Of a DNA stretch of 64,000 bases, positions 10,501 to 21,500 are shown in pieces. The stretch is from Dendrolimus kikuchii. Taxonomy: Eukaryota > Arthropoda > Insecta > Lepidoptera > Lasiocampidae. The notes beneath the pieces were generated by a model, which was not told where the DNA came from, searched no databases, and saw only the letters and a program-made list of their open reading frames with translations. Location: positions 3,645,501 through 3,709,500 of the forward strand of contig CM034388.1 of NCBI GenBank assembly GCA_019925095.2, read 5' to 3'. Every line of letters begins with the position of its first letter. Position 1 is the first letter of the stretch. The translations under genes and the position numbers were made by a program.

Positions 10501-13500
10501 GAGCCTTTCTGCTGAAAAACATGAGTGTACATACATAGATAGAGTAGAAAATAGACTTAATTATGAACTTGTATGACCTTCAAAAAATGTTATTCAGTTC
10601 CACTGATTAGTTTGAACAATCATTTTACATTTGATAGATTATCGTTTTTCTTTAACTTTTGATTGAATTTGATTTGAACTGGAAATAAGTTTTATCAAGC
10701 AATGATGCATATATAAAAATTTCATCCTCAACTAAAGTCATAAAAGAAATTTTTAAGATAAATAAGTCTGGCGGTTTTATCTCTATATGCCTTATCATGT
10801 AAATCATATAAACTATAAATACATATAAGTATTGCATCACATAGTCGTTATTTCGTAATGCAATAAGCAAATAGCAAACTGAGATAATACATGAGATAAT
10901 TACATACATACATAACTTTACGCCAGTTCCCTTGCGGGGTAGGCACGAACAACAGAGTGCCATTTAGGCTTATTCTTACACACCTCACTTGCCTCTTTGA
11001 CATTCATAATTCTTGTCATGCAAGCTCGTCTGTTCTTAAGGCTCCTGACATCACCTTCTGCTAGTACACGATCAATTTGATCATGGAAGGTGTGTCGTGG
11101 CCTTCCACGACTTCTGCGTCCATCCACTTTTGCATTATATATCTGTTTAGTCATTCTTTCCACATGCCCGAACCACCGGAGCATTCCTTTCCTTACCTTC
11201 ACCCCGACACTCTCTTTCTTACTTCGGTATTACGAACGCGGTCCGCAAGCGTCACTCCGCAGATTTTGCGCAGTGCTCGCATCTCGACCGCGTTTACTCT
11301 ACTTTCATGCTCTCTCTTCCATACCCAACTCTCGTATCCATACGTGAGCGTAAGTACCAGCACCGCGTTGTGTATGGCGAGCTGGGCCTTCTGGCTGAGG
11401 TTCTTAGCGCCTGGAAGTTTACCTAAAGCTCCATTCACACTATTCCCCAAATTCACTCTTCTTTCTATATCAGCGGTGTACCTTCCATCCCTGCTAAAAG
11501 CACATCCAAGATATACAAACTCATTCACTTGCTCTAGCATAACATCATCGACCATTATTCTTGCATTCGTTCTGGTTTCTCTTCTGGTGAGATAATTAAA
11601 AGTTCATAAATCGGCACTAGCTAGGAATCCACACACAATCGAAGATTTTGTAAAGATGACAAATGTACACTGTTTTCATTCTTTAAAAAAGCAATAATGT
11701 GTTCTAAAATACCTCATATTTTAATAACTACTTAATGAATCTTGTTAAAACTGAAAGTACAGTATGCGCAAAACTTAAATGTGTCTCAATAGAAGTTAGC
11801 TCCATGAGATTGCACAGGTTGTGTCAACTTTTAATGTTTATTACAACAAACATTGAGGAGCGCAAAAGAAACGCTGTGCAAGTCTGGATATTGGATGAGC
11901 GAGAGCGCAACACTCGTTCACATACATGTACCACCGCGTGAACTTTATGTTCATACATACATACATAACTTCACGCCAGTTCCCTTGCGGGGTAGGCACG
12001 AACAACAGAGCGCCATTTAGGCTTATTACACATTTCTGCTAGTACACGATCAATTTGATCATGGAAGGTGTGTTGTGGCCTTCCACGACTTCTGCATCCA
12101 TCCACTTTATATTCATGTTCTGTGCAATGACTTGTACTAACTTCAAGGACGCATTTAAGTTTTGCTCGTACTATTGTTTAAAATGTTTAATCTCGATTTT
12201 TTTTTTTAAATTTTCCCACCTCAATGTTGAAGACTTAGGGGGGGAGAATTAATATAATTCTTACGATTTTGAAAACAAAAGACTATTAGTCACATATATG
12301 GCAGGTACCCCTGATCATTATTTTATTCGCGATTTTAATACACTGTAATCGATTGTGCTATGAAAAGACAGATAAACAGACTAGGATTTCATAAATGTTC
12401 CGGTTTTTCCAAAATGACTGGAAACCTAAAAAAGCTAATGTTTTTGTCCTCTTTGAAACCCTTCTTTGTACGTTGACTGATAAACAGTCTATTTTTCTCA
12501 GTTAATAATCCAAGAGCGCGCCCTCCGCACTCTATTCGGTGATGCTGAAAGAGAGGAAAGAGAACTTTTCGCTACGATGTCAGCCGCTGTAAAGTTAGGT
12601 CACGAAAGGGAAAGAGCCCATGCTGAAAGGAACAAGTATTGGTACATTGTTGCGTCTATATTTGGTGAGTTGCCAGTAGCTCAATTAGATAAGCGACTTT
12701 CTGTGCATAATTCAAAAATTGAAGGAGAGTGGATTTTATTTCACGATTATTACTAGAGTAGATAGCTAGTTCTATTTTACTTACATAAATACTTAATGAG
12801 GTCTAGATATATCGCCGGCGAAGCCGCGAGCAAAAGCTAGCTATAGATTAAATTATTTTTAATCAGAATTATATACTTTTAAATTGCACGGCCAGTCTTT
12901 CTTCGAGTTTCCGTCTTTTTATATTGTTTAGATAAGCTACACAGGCTTTATAGAAGATATCAATAGACAAATCTCTACTTCTTTTAAGGTACGGTCTTGG
13001 GCATAGCGGGCTCAACCATAAACAACCGTCTCAAGATGGCGGAGTTTAGGGATATGATGGAACAACAGATGGCGCGGAGTGCGAGCGTCCTGTACACTAT
13101 AGCAGGCGGCGGCACTGCCAGTAGAGCTGATATCACTGAAGCCATGAAAACTGAGTTTGCTTACCAGGTAAGGGCTTTATGAGTGTTGTTATCCTAAAAA
13201 TGCTATGAAATGTTCTCATTTTAAATGTATAATGACTATGAAGAATACTGGGACTTACACTCTTTTATGTAAGTGTCGTCAAGACTTCACAAAATAAATG
13301 AATAAATGCATATATAGTATAGATTATATACATCTATCAAACAACCGGTCATGTTATATGGGACCAAATATTTTGCCACTGAAGTAATAGATCACAAACG
13401 GCTCCACTCAGCCGAGATGAGAATGTTGCGATGGATTTTGTTACAAGAATGGATATGGTGAGAAATAAGTACATAAGGGGATCTTTAAAAGTTGCACCCG

Positions 13501-16105
13501 TGACTGACAAACTGAGAGAAAGAAAATTAAGGTGGTATGGGCATGTAATGAGGAGGGATGAAAGTCATATGACATAAAGAATGTTAAACTGCATTATTCA
13601 TGTACATAAATGTAAAGGTAGACCAAAAAAGAGATGGATGGATTGTGTGAAGGATGATATGATGATTTGTGGTGTGACAGGGGATGTATGTCAGTATAGA
13701 GGAGTATGGAAGAACAAGACATGTCTTTTTACTCTTCTTTAAAATTCTCTAACAAATCCTTGTTATTCACTACAACAGATCAATATATTAGTTTGATGAG
13801 ATCTCTTATAAATACATATTTGCTGCCATATGTTTTAGGATGCCAACACTTAATATTTACATGGCTTACATACTAGATGGCGCTTCAAGTCGTTTTACTT
13901 GAGTTCTTGCTCTTTCACATTTTATTATTTATAATTAGTATATGACGTTATTTTTTTAGATCAAACAAAATAATAATTTAGTCTTCATTGGTTTATGCAC
14001 AACCTTCGACTGGATTGGTATAAAAAAAGAAATATTCCAAAAGGATTTAAATTTTAAAAATCAATCGGTGGATATTGGCTTTGAAAATCTTAAAGAGTGC
14101 CCAACTCATTGCTTCTCTCTTCTAAATCTATATGTTAAGTGTGAAAAAATGAAGATATTTATCTTTAAAAATTACTATCGAAGACAATTTTGGTTGTTAC
14201 AAAATCCGTTGAATATTGTATAAGATATTTGGTATTTACGATTAAATTTTATTTTTTAGGTTCTAATGTTAAATAATGAAGATAGTGGTAACCTCTACAG
14301 GACTATATTGTACGTGGACTGCGTTTAGTCAATTTTATTTATGTATTAATAAAGTAATTAATTTTTCCATTTCAGGCAAGGCTGGCAGAGAACTTGAAAA
14401 TCATGCAAGACAACGTGAATCATCTAATTAGCAAACAGTCATCGTTAATTGGTAATCTTACATATTTTATATTAGGGGAAGTTTGTGAGAGTGGATCGAT
14501 GTTTGTTACTATATCACCCAAAACGCGTCATCGCCGGGTGCGCGACTCGAAAGCGGGCAGACGTCGTTGACGGTTGTCTTAATATTGCGAATTTGGTCAA
14601 GTGCGTGTATGTGCATATACAATTAAGACTTTCATATAGGTTACATATATCCAATGGCTTCATCTCTTGGCACCAAGCCATAAGTAATGTATGCAATCGA
14701 AAATACCCCAAAACTCAAAAACTACTCACGAGACCTTGAAAGAAATTTCGTTGAAAGTATCTTTTAAGACCATCGTGTTGATTTATTTCAGAATTTTCCA
14801 CCTTATACTTTACAAATTAAGAGGGAGTAACACAATTTTTATGACTGCGGAAGTGACTTAATCTAGCCACAAATTGACTTAAATAAACATAAGTTATCAA
14901 AAAACATTATTATGTTTTTTTAGAATCTGACTTTGCACTGGAAAAAAAATATTCAACCTCCAGTTACATATATGGCAGCCATTGCTGTTATTTTTTCTCA
15001 GTATTACTACATACGCCTTTCTATCAAATTCCATCCCTTTCATATGGACAGTTACGAGAAAAACTACTGTGACATATAAAGACAGATAGATGATGGACAT
15101 TATTTTATAAGTGATCGGTAATGACCATGGAGCACTACAAAACGTGTGGCGCCATCTAGTCATTGAATTTAGAAGCTTTTCAGAAATTATGTGTTTAATA
15201 TGAGATGAAAGAAATAAAGAAAAAATTATTTGAAGAAATAACGACTTACGTTGCTTCCATGTATCTTAAAAAATAAAAATATGTTGAGAATTTGCACGCC
15301 ACATTTTCAGCAAACAAGGTTTTCACTCAGCTTATAGCTGTGCTGGCGTAATATCTGACACAATACTGATTTTCAGTGCAAACCTTCCTTTTGGCGTAAT
15401 ACTAAAACGACCCGAATATTTTGTGAATTTAATTTATAAAATATTTAAATAGTAAATAGTAATACATACCTATATATAATAAGCAGTATAAATATATTGC
15501 TAACTTTACGATTTAAAATTTAAAAAAGGAACAAATATGGTTGTCGATATTGTAACATGCTGGTATGTATATTGTGCGTAACAACGTGTATCGATTCATT
15601 TACTCGAATATGATCGAATACAACGATTATCTACTATTGCCACGTCACTAACATGGGACAACAATTCTCTTTGGTCTAACCTATAAATGTTTGATGTGAT
15701 ATCTTACCGTAACATAAACATTATAAATTGTTATTATATTCTACTTTCCCACTATATAAACTATATATAAGTGGGCCATGCCCAGAAATGATGAGGTAGA
15801 AACTTAATCTGTATTACTGTTTTAATTTTGTTTCAGATCATGTAAATCACTTAGAACACGTAGTAGAAACCCATATGCGCGATTTGAAAAGAGTTGTCAT
15901 TACAGCGTCACAGACCAGCGCGAAATCCGACGCGGAACTAGCAAAAGCGTTGTCTGTGGTCCATCAGGACTTGGACGAGGGTGACAAAGACAAAGAAATC
16001 ATCCAAAATAAAATGACTCTTGAGCCCAATCAGGTGTTGACTGGAATAGGGATCATCGTATGTTTGGCTATAATTTTCGGTAACATTATAGGCAGGGTCA
16101 GCTGA
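7556..16105 (+). CDS. CCDC51: Mitochondrial potassium channel MITOK (CCDC51 orthologue), six exons
   Basis: Exons 7556-7810, 8782-8931, 12502-12664, 12989-13167, 14376-14451 and 15837-16105 join in phase to 363 aa. CCDC51/MITOK is the pore-forming subunit of the inner-membrane ATP-sensitive K+ channel, partnered by MITOSUR (ABCB8). Recognition rests on RYEKFTGVEEIMALQNTV (about residue 64 on), a long charged coiled coil (about 60-175) with EERELFATMSAAVKLGHERE, a first membrane span at about 181-200 (YWYIVASIFGTVLGIAGST) and a second close to the C-terminus (about 342-359, LTGIGIIVCLAIIFGNII). The start is fixed: an in-frame TAA sits at 7544-7546 with no AG acceptor before the ATG. The N-terminus is shorter than the human protein and its presequence is weak. 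Introns carry RTE, MITE and LINE debris. Confidence 0.9.
8229..8396. repeat. Palindromic (hairpin) repeat in intron 1
   Basis: TATAGTTATAGGGCACATTT at the left is matched by its complement (AAATGTGCCCTATAACTATA) at the right, and GAAGGCTAAGG pairs with CCTTAGCCTTC in the centre. A related but decayed sequence is at about 19730-19980. This is a MITE-like element without coding capacity. Confidence 0.55.
8658..8735 (-). mobile_element. RTE family R 3' tail, minus strand
   Basis: CATACATACATACATGACTT followed by CACGCCAGTTCCCTTGCGGG is the reverse complement of the family-R terminus with its (TATG)n tail. Only about 80 bp remain. Confidence 0.7.
9590..9795. mobile_element. Decayed hAT-like MITE
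   Basis: The left end CAGGGGTCACCAAATGGTAG resembles hAT-type termini. An inverted, degraded counterpart (AATTGGTGACTGTCTACCAT) lies at about 9787-9806. No ORF or target duplication can be seen. Confidence 0.3.
9928..10266 (+). pseudogene. C-terminal fragment of a LINE polyprotein
   Basis: An open frame ending at 10266 contains FVPFAVETLGPWGPEAISLY and later QRISMVIQRGNVASLLGT, a segment I associate with C-termini of non-LTR retrotransposon reverse transcriptases. The upstream RT domain is absent. No host gene function is implied. Confidence 0.5.
10903..11590 (-). mobile_element. RTE family R fragment, longest copy in the window
   Basis: The minus strand encodes VDDVMLEQVNEFVYLGCAFS, then KAQLAIHNAVLVLTLTYGYE, and after a frameshift near 11200 [20 protein letters not shown] through [12 protein letters not shown], then a stop and a (TATG)n tail. 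This is the C-terminal third of an RTE-type endonuclease/reverse transcriptase. The frameshift and truncation make it a dead copy. Confidence 0.8.
11757..12173. mobile_element. MITE family A with a nested RTE piece (11951-12112)
   Basis: The left terminus GTACAGTATGCGCAAAACTT is matched inversely by AAGTTTTGCTCGTACTATT at the right. The RTE tail and its minus-strand coding end (11951-12112) interrupt the body. Related copies are at 38609-38849 and about 57620-57805. Confidence 0.55.
13340..13725 (+). pseudogene. Second RTE-type LINE C-terminus, degenerate
   Basis: Conceptual translation shows HSAEMRMLRWIL, then LRERKLRWYGHVMRRDESHM followed by a stop, then GRPKKRWMDCVKDDMM. This is the standard RTE C-terminal arrangement but a different family from R. 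In-frame stops and indels make it non-functional. It lies in CCDC51 intron 4 (13168-14375); the rest of that intron holds nothing I recognise. Confidence 0.6.
14452..15836. other. CCDC51 intron 5, nothing recognised
   Basis: 1.4 kb of AT-rich sequence with short ORFs and no repeat or motif that I can match elsewhere in the window. Confidence 0.5.
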
Positions 16106-16140
16106 TTTGGTCGTTTGAATTTCGAACGCAGATTTTGTAT

Positions 16141-16146
16141 AATAAA
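16141..16146 (+). terminator. Polyadenylation signal of CCDC51
   Basis: AATAAA 36 nt after the CCDC51 stop codon; a second AATAAA follows at about 16193. Confidence 0.6.
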
Positions 16147-18541
16147 TATATAAATAGATGGCAGCATTGGTGTTTTTGTGTCTGAAGTTTAGTAATAAAC
16201 TGGCGCTAGTGGTTCACTAATATAATTTAAAATAAGAATGCTTTTTCTGTATTATCTTTTTAATGTCATATTAGTAGTGGGTATTAATAGTTATAACCTC
16301 TTTAGCACAAAAATATAATAATGCTGCATAATAAACTATTGTCTTAGCCTATATTAAAATGGTATAATCTGTATGCTCTCCACTTTATTAAGTTGTTCTT
16401 AACTAGAATTATTCACACGGTTTTACTCGCGTAAACTTTGGATCCATACATCACTTTTATACTTTGAACTTGTAGTCTGTTCTATTTTAAGGCATAAAGC
16501 TATTCTATGTCCATTACAAACTATCCACAAGATAAATATACCAAATTTCAGGATAATTAGTTCGCTCCTAAGGCTGGAACAAGAAACAAACAAACTTTCA
16601 AATAAAATTAATTTCACTTCTATAAATAAACCAAAGTTATGGATTTACTTGTTTACGGTTTATGTTAAATAATAATAACTGTACTCTTAAGTTAATTAAT
16701 ACAGACTTGCTTTTATAAGATTTTATAAAGTTTATATTTAAAGTTGCAACACACAAACAACAAATGAAGTCGTCAGTATTTCGATGCCCACGATGATTAT
16801 GCTTGAGTTTATGATATAATATTGACATGTGCTGTAGAGTTTAATTTAAAAAAAACTGTTAAAAATTAATAATAGTGGTGGAATAGAAATTTTTCAGCAA
16901 AAATTGTGTTTTTGTTCGAATTTCAACAGTTAGTGAAATGTGTCTCTTCCAGCTGACACAAAACGTACAATGACGTACATACATATTAATTGAGCAATTT
17001 TATATGTATAAGTGATATAGTATTGGTGGGTAATATCTGCATATGATATTAACAGTGTTGTTTAACTTTATTTGTATGGAAAAAATAAATATTGTTGTTG
17101 TACAAATTTTTAGTTTTATTTACACTCGGTTATGTGGAAAGAGTGTTACGAGTTGATAGAAAGGGAATTTAAGTTAAGTAAGGAGTTTCCTTCATTACCA
17201 ACAATTTTATTCTAGTTCGTATACTTCGATTATCGTCTATTAATACGCTCCTGAAGAGCTATTTAGTTATGCACTATTATATTTATAACTATCTATTCCA
17301 ATATTGGCATAGGCAAAGTGTACGTACTAAACCCTTCAAGGGTATTTAATATGTGAATAAAAATTAGTTTGAAGAATATAAAAGGAAAAACGTAATTTGC
17401 TATAATAAATTTAATTAAAACAAGACTTTTTTAATTTGATTCATTCATCTCTCTGTTTATGAAGTGTTTAATGTTTTTTCTTCAAGAAATAATATACATT
17501 TTTTTTACTTATTTGCCAAAAGATCGGTTAACAAACTATTAGCATCCAGCAGTCAGTATCACAACTGTCACCGAGTTTTTGGCGGGAACTGAAAGGGGAC
17601 GTTGTGCTGTGCAGTTTTATTTTCTAAAAATGTGTAAAATTACTCTAAAATGAACAATAGTTGTAGGGTATTAATACTTTTGAGTAGTAATTATGTGTTT
17701 TTGCGAGAAATGTGAACTATATAGCCAAATGTGGCCTTTCGAGTTTTCACAAGAACTCCGTTGAATGACGTCTCTTGTAGCCTACAATACAACGGCGCCT
17801 GGCTTAAAGGCCTAGTTGCTAAGCCTTAAACATAAAAAAAACAACTGTCACCGTTAGCGATCATTGTTTTGTCACTGTCAAATTTTTGTAACAAGGGTTA
17901 CCAGATTTAGCTGTATTTTCCATTTTTGTCAATTTAAACGTTCAATTTATGGTTTAGCAGATTATGTTACAGAATAAGAAAAAAAATATATATATACAGC
18001 ATAGAAGTATTTTGGAAACCTCAAATGAATATCAGTGAAATAAAGCGTCTCTCACAAACAATTTTTTGAAAAATGTTCAATACTTTCCATCATGATTTGT
18101 GTTAACTCTTAAAGAATTATTTGGTCAAATGCATTTTTTGATCCATAAAACGACGTTTACAACAATTTCATAAATTTAGCTAAAGCGGTTTCTACATTTT
18201 TGGTTTGGGGTATTGAATCGTATAAATAAACATAAGGAGATTATACTGGGACAAACTATGCTAATCTATGCTTACACGCTTCCAAAAAAAATTGGGGCCA
18301 TAAATCAAATACGAGTTAACTTAAAAAAATTATAACATTATGTTATCATTTTTTTTTAAAGACCGTTTAGCAGAATTTTACATTTAAATCTAGCCACCCT
18401 GTGACCCTGTTTTTAATAGTAAAAAACAGGCGGATAACCGCTTGGTTGTGGTTATATTGGTTAATAATTTGGATAAAAAGTTATTAAAAACCATTCAGGG
18501 AATATAAACTATTGTTGTGTTTTTATTAAGGAGCGGTGAAA
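16147..18541. other. Intergenic region CCDC51-HMGXB4
   Basis: AT-rich. It contains the inverted copy (17573-17668) of the 95-bp repeat and otherwise nothing recognised. The HMGXB4 promoter should lie in its last few hundred bases; an inverted CCAAT-like ATTGG occurs near 18460, but no reliable core element can be called. Confidence 0.4.
17573..17668. repeat. Inverted copy of the 95-bp repeat at 4258-4352
   Basis: GAGTTTTTGGCGGGAACTGA through TTGTAGGG is the reverse complement of 4258-4352 with only a few differences. Confidence 0.7.
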
Positions 18542-21500
18542 ATGCAAGACGGTAAGGCACAGTTTGTAAAGGATTTCATATATAACCTTCAACTTAATTT
18601 CATATTTGGCATTTTGTAAACAATAATGTTGATTTGTCCTTAGATAACGTGTTGTATGTATGTAGTATGTGAAATTTAAATATTGTGTAATATGATAGTA
18701 AAGCCACTTTTACAATACCTAGAAATTTCGTATCATATACAACCTCATTAAATTGTAGACTTGGAAGTCACAGGGATCTCTCGGAGTGGAAGAGTAAGAA
18801 AGAAGAGCTCCAAGCTTATGGACTTTGAGTCTCCAGATGACATAGAGACGAGGTATAGAAGGTCAACCCCTGTGAAGGCTTATAGTGGTTTCCGGCAAGA
18901 GGTAGACCAACAAGGTACTAATACTCCAGGTCCTGAAGAAGCAGCTACTGCATCTGGCAGTGAATCTGATTACTATGAGAACAATAATGGTGAGAATGCT
19001 GATAGGTAAGTTTTGATTACTTATTTAAAAAAAAAGAGGAAGTAAGAGCTAAGAATGATGAATGCCCAGGAAAATGTTTACCTGGAAAAAGCTTCAAGTC
19101 ATATGGATTAAATAACACCATAAACTCAGTCTCCTCTAGCTGTTTGATGTTTAGTTTCTATTTTTATTATTAAAAACTCAAGTTTTAATTAAATTAATCA
19201 AAAATTGACTAGCTTGGTGATTTTGTTTTGTATTCATGCTATTACCATCATTCGTCATGCTCTTTTAATTATGATAGTCTAATTTTGGTTGCCATTTCTT
19301 TTTTAAATAGTGTTGATTGTAAAAACAACTGAAAGTCAAATAATAAAAATCATAAGACATTTAAATAACACAAACACAATCTATAAATTTTTCAGTTTTT
19401 ATAAAGTTTTGATCACAAATCTGTATCCATAGAAAGAAAATATTTATTTAAAATATGACACACAAAGCAAATAAGTGTGGTTGTCTATACTAATATTATA
19501 AAGAGGTAAAGTTTGTGAATTTGTGACGTTTTAGGGGGTAATCTCTGGATCTACTAAACCGATTTTAAAAATTCTTTTACTGTTGGAAAGCTAAGTTAAC
19601 AGGGAGTGTCGTAGGCTATATAACATGACACTATATTCCACCGGAGCGGGACCAAACATGTGTGAAACCGCGCCAGGCTGCTATTAGACATAAACATTTG
19701 TTTTAAACATATAAAAGTTGGGGCAGAGTATAGTTATGGGACACCTTTTATATCTTATGAACAGACTTGAACTTTTCTAGTTAAAAGACTAAAGCGGCAG
19801 TGAAACGACGCAGAGCTCCCACCTTAGGCTTCATGGTTATTTATAATTAATTTTGGAGGTTATAAAAACCCCCAAAATTCATTTTATATTTCAAATAATA
19901 GATAAGTGTGTTTCATATTTACACTGCACCCAAAAGTCATATGTCACGATTCAAGAAATAAAGTTAGCACTCAATATTTTAATGTTCGCAATCTATACGA
20001 GTTCAATTTAAATGCCCCCTTGTAGTAAAATAAGCTATTAAATTATATTGTCATTTACCTTTTAGTATGGAGTCGGATAGTTCTGCATCAGACGAAGGCT
20101 CCGCTCGTACCCCTGCCAATTCCTTGTACATGATGGAAAAGAGCAGCAAGAAGAAACTCATCATCAAAGATGGAAGAGTTGTAGGCAGAGCCAAAGCACA
20201 GAGGAAAGATAAAGGTAATCACAAAGTCAAACTAATTTATTTTTATGGTAATTATTTACATCAAAGGCTTGAATGCCTTTACACCATTTTATCTAAGCAA
20301 AATTTGATCGAAATATACAGTGTAAACTCTATATAACGACACTGAAGGGACTATGCATTTTATGGCGTTATAGAGAGTTGTTGTTAAATGGAGAGAAGTC
20401 TGTTATTTTTGTCTGTCGTCTTTTGCTGCCACAGTAATTTTGTTGTATAATTTTATTCATTTCTTGCGATATTGAAGCATCTTGGTGATAAAGGAAGTAC
20501 TTAGAAATTTCGGGATTTCCAAATTTCTTGGAAATAGTAATTTACTAAATGTACTTTTGTCATAAACAGGCAAAACCCGCATAACAGCATACATGATGTG
20601 GGCGAAAGAGGCTCGCAATGAACTGCTGCGGAAACATCCCGATATGGACTTTTCAGCCATATCCAAGAGACTGGGAGAGATGTGGTCTAATGTGAGTACA
20701 CATATATCTATTAAAAAGATTGCCCCATATAGGGTGAAGGAGTGATATGGAATGCTCCTCCATCTCACAGGAAGATCTTCCAGCGAGACTATTGTTGTTG
20801 TTCCTCCCAGGCCTAGGCCCATCTATTATTATGGAATTGTTAGATCTGCCTTTCACTAAATTTAATACCAAATTAAAAAGCATCTTGCTAAAAAAGGGAT
20901 ACTACACAATTGAAGAATACTTAAATGACAAAAATTCATTTACATAGCAGCTCGCTCCAACCTCTTATACTATATTTTGTATAACGTTTTTATCTTGCCA
21001 AGCTTGTAAGGAATTTATGGAGACATATTGCACCATAACATTTTAGTATGTCATGTCATTATTATAACTATAACAATATTTTTCTTTCCTTTTATTGTGT
21101 CTTGGTCTTATTAAGTATGCACTGTTTGCTACAACTCCATTAATTCTTCAAAAAGTAATTCTGTACAAAACTTATAAAAAAAAAGAATTTGAGATATAAA
21201 TAGAATATGAAATATAAAAAAAAACAATATTTAGTAAGACACGGTGTTGGGGAGTTTCTTGACGCTTCTTCTCCTTAACAGCATTAAAACATTGCGAAGC
21301 GGTGTACGTACAATAGGAAGTAAAATTAAATTTTAACTGACATATATATGATCTTCAAAAAGTCTTCTCCAGTGGAACTTATTTTGAATAAAAACTTTTG
21401 AATTTGAATTATTGTTGGAAATTTGTATATATTCTTTGTACTATTTGGGAATCATTTGTGACCTCAATTATTGCACAGTGCCATCTATTGGCGTATAGGT

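Larger units (their letters stand above)
8932..12501. other. CCDC51 intron 2 (3.6 kb), repeat-filled
   Basis: Contains a hAT-like MITE remnant (about 9590-9795), a LINE C-terminal fragment (9928-10266), an RTE fragment (10903-11590) and a MITE with a nested RTE piece (11757-12173). The remainder is AT-rich with nothing recognised. Confidence 0.6.

Noticed and set aside
12800..12840. Possible Helitron 3' end (CGGCGAAGCCG then AAAAGCTAG)
   Set aside because: The stem is short and imperfect and no 5' end could be paired with it.
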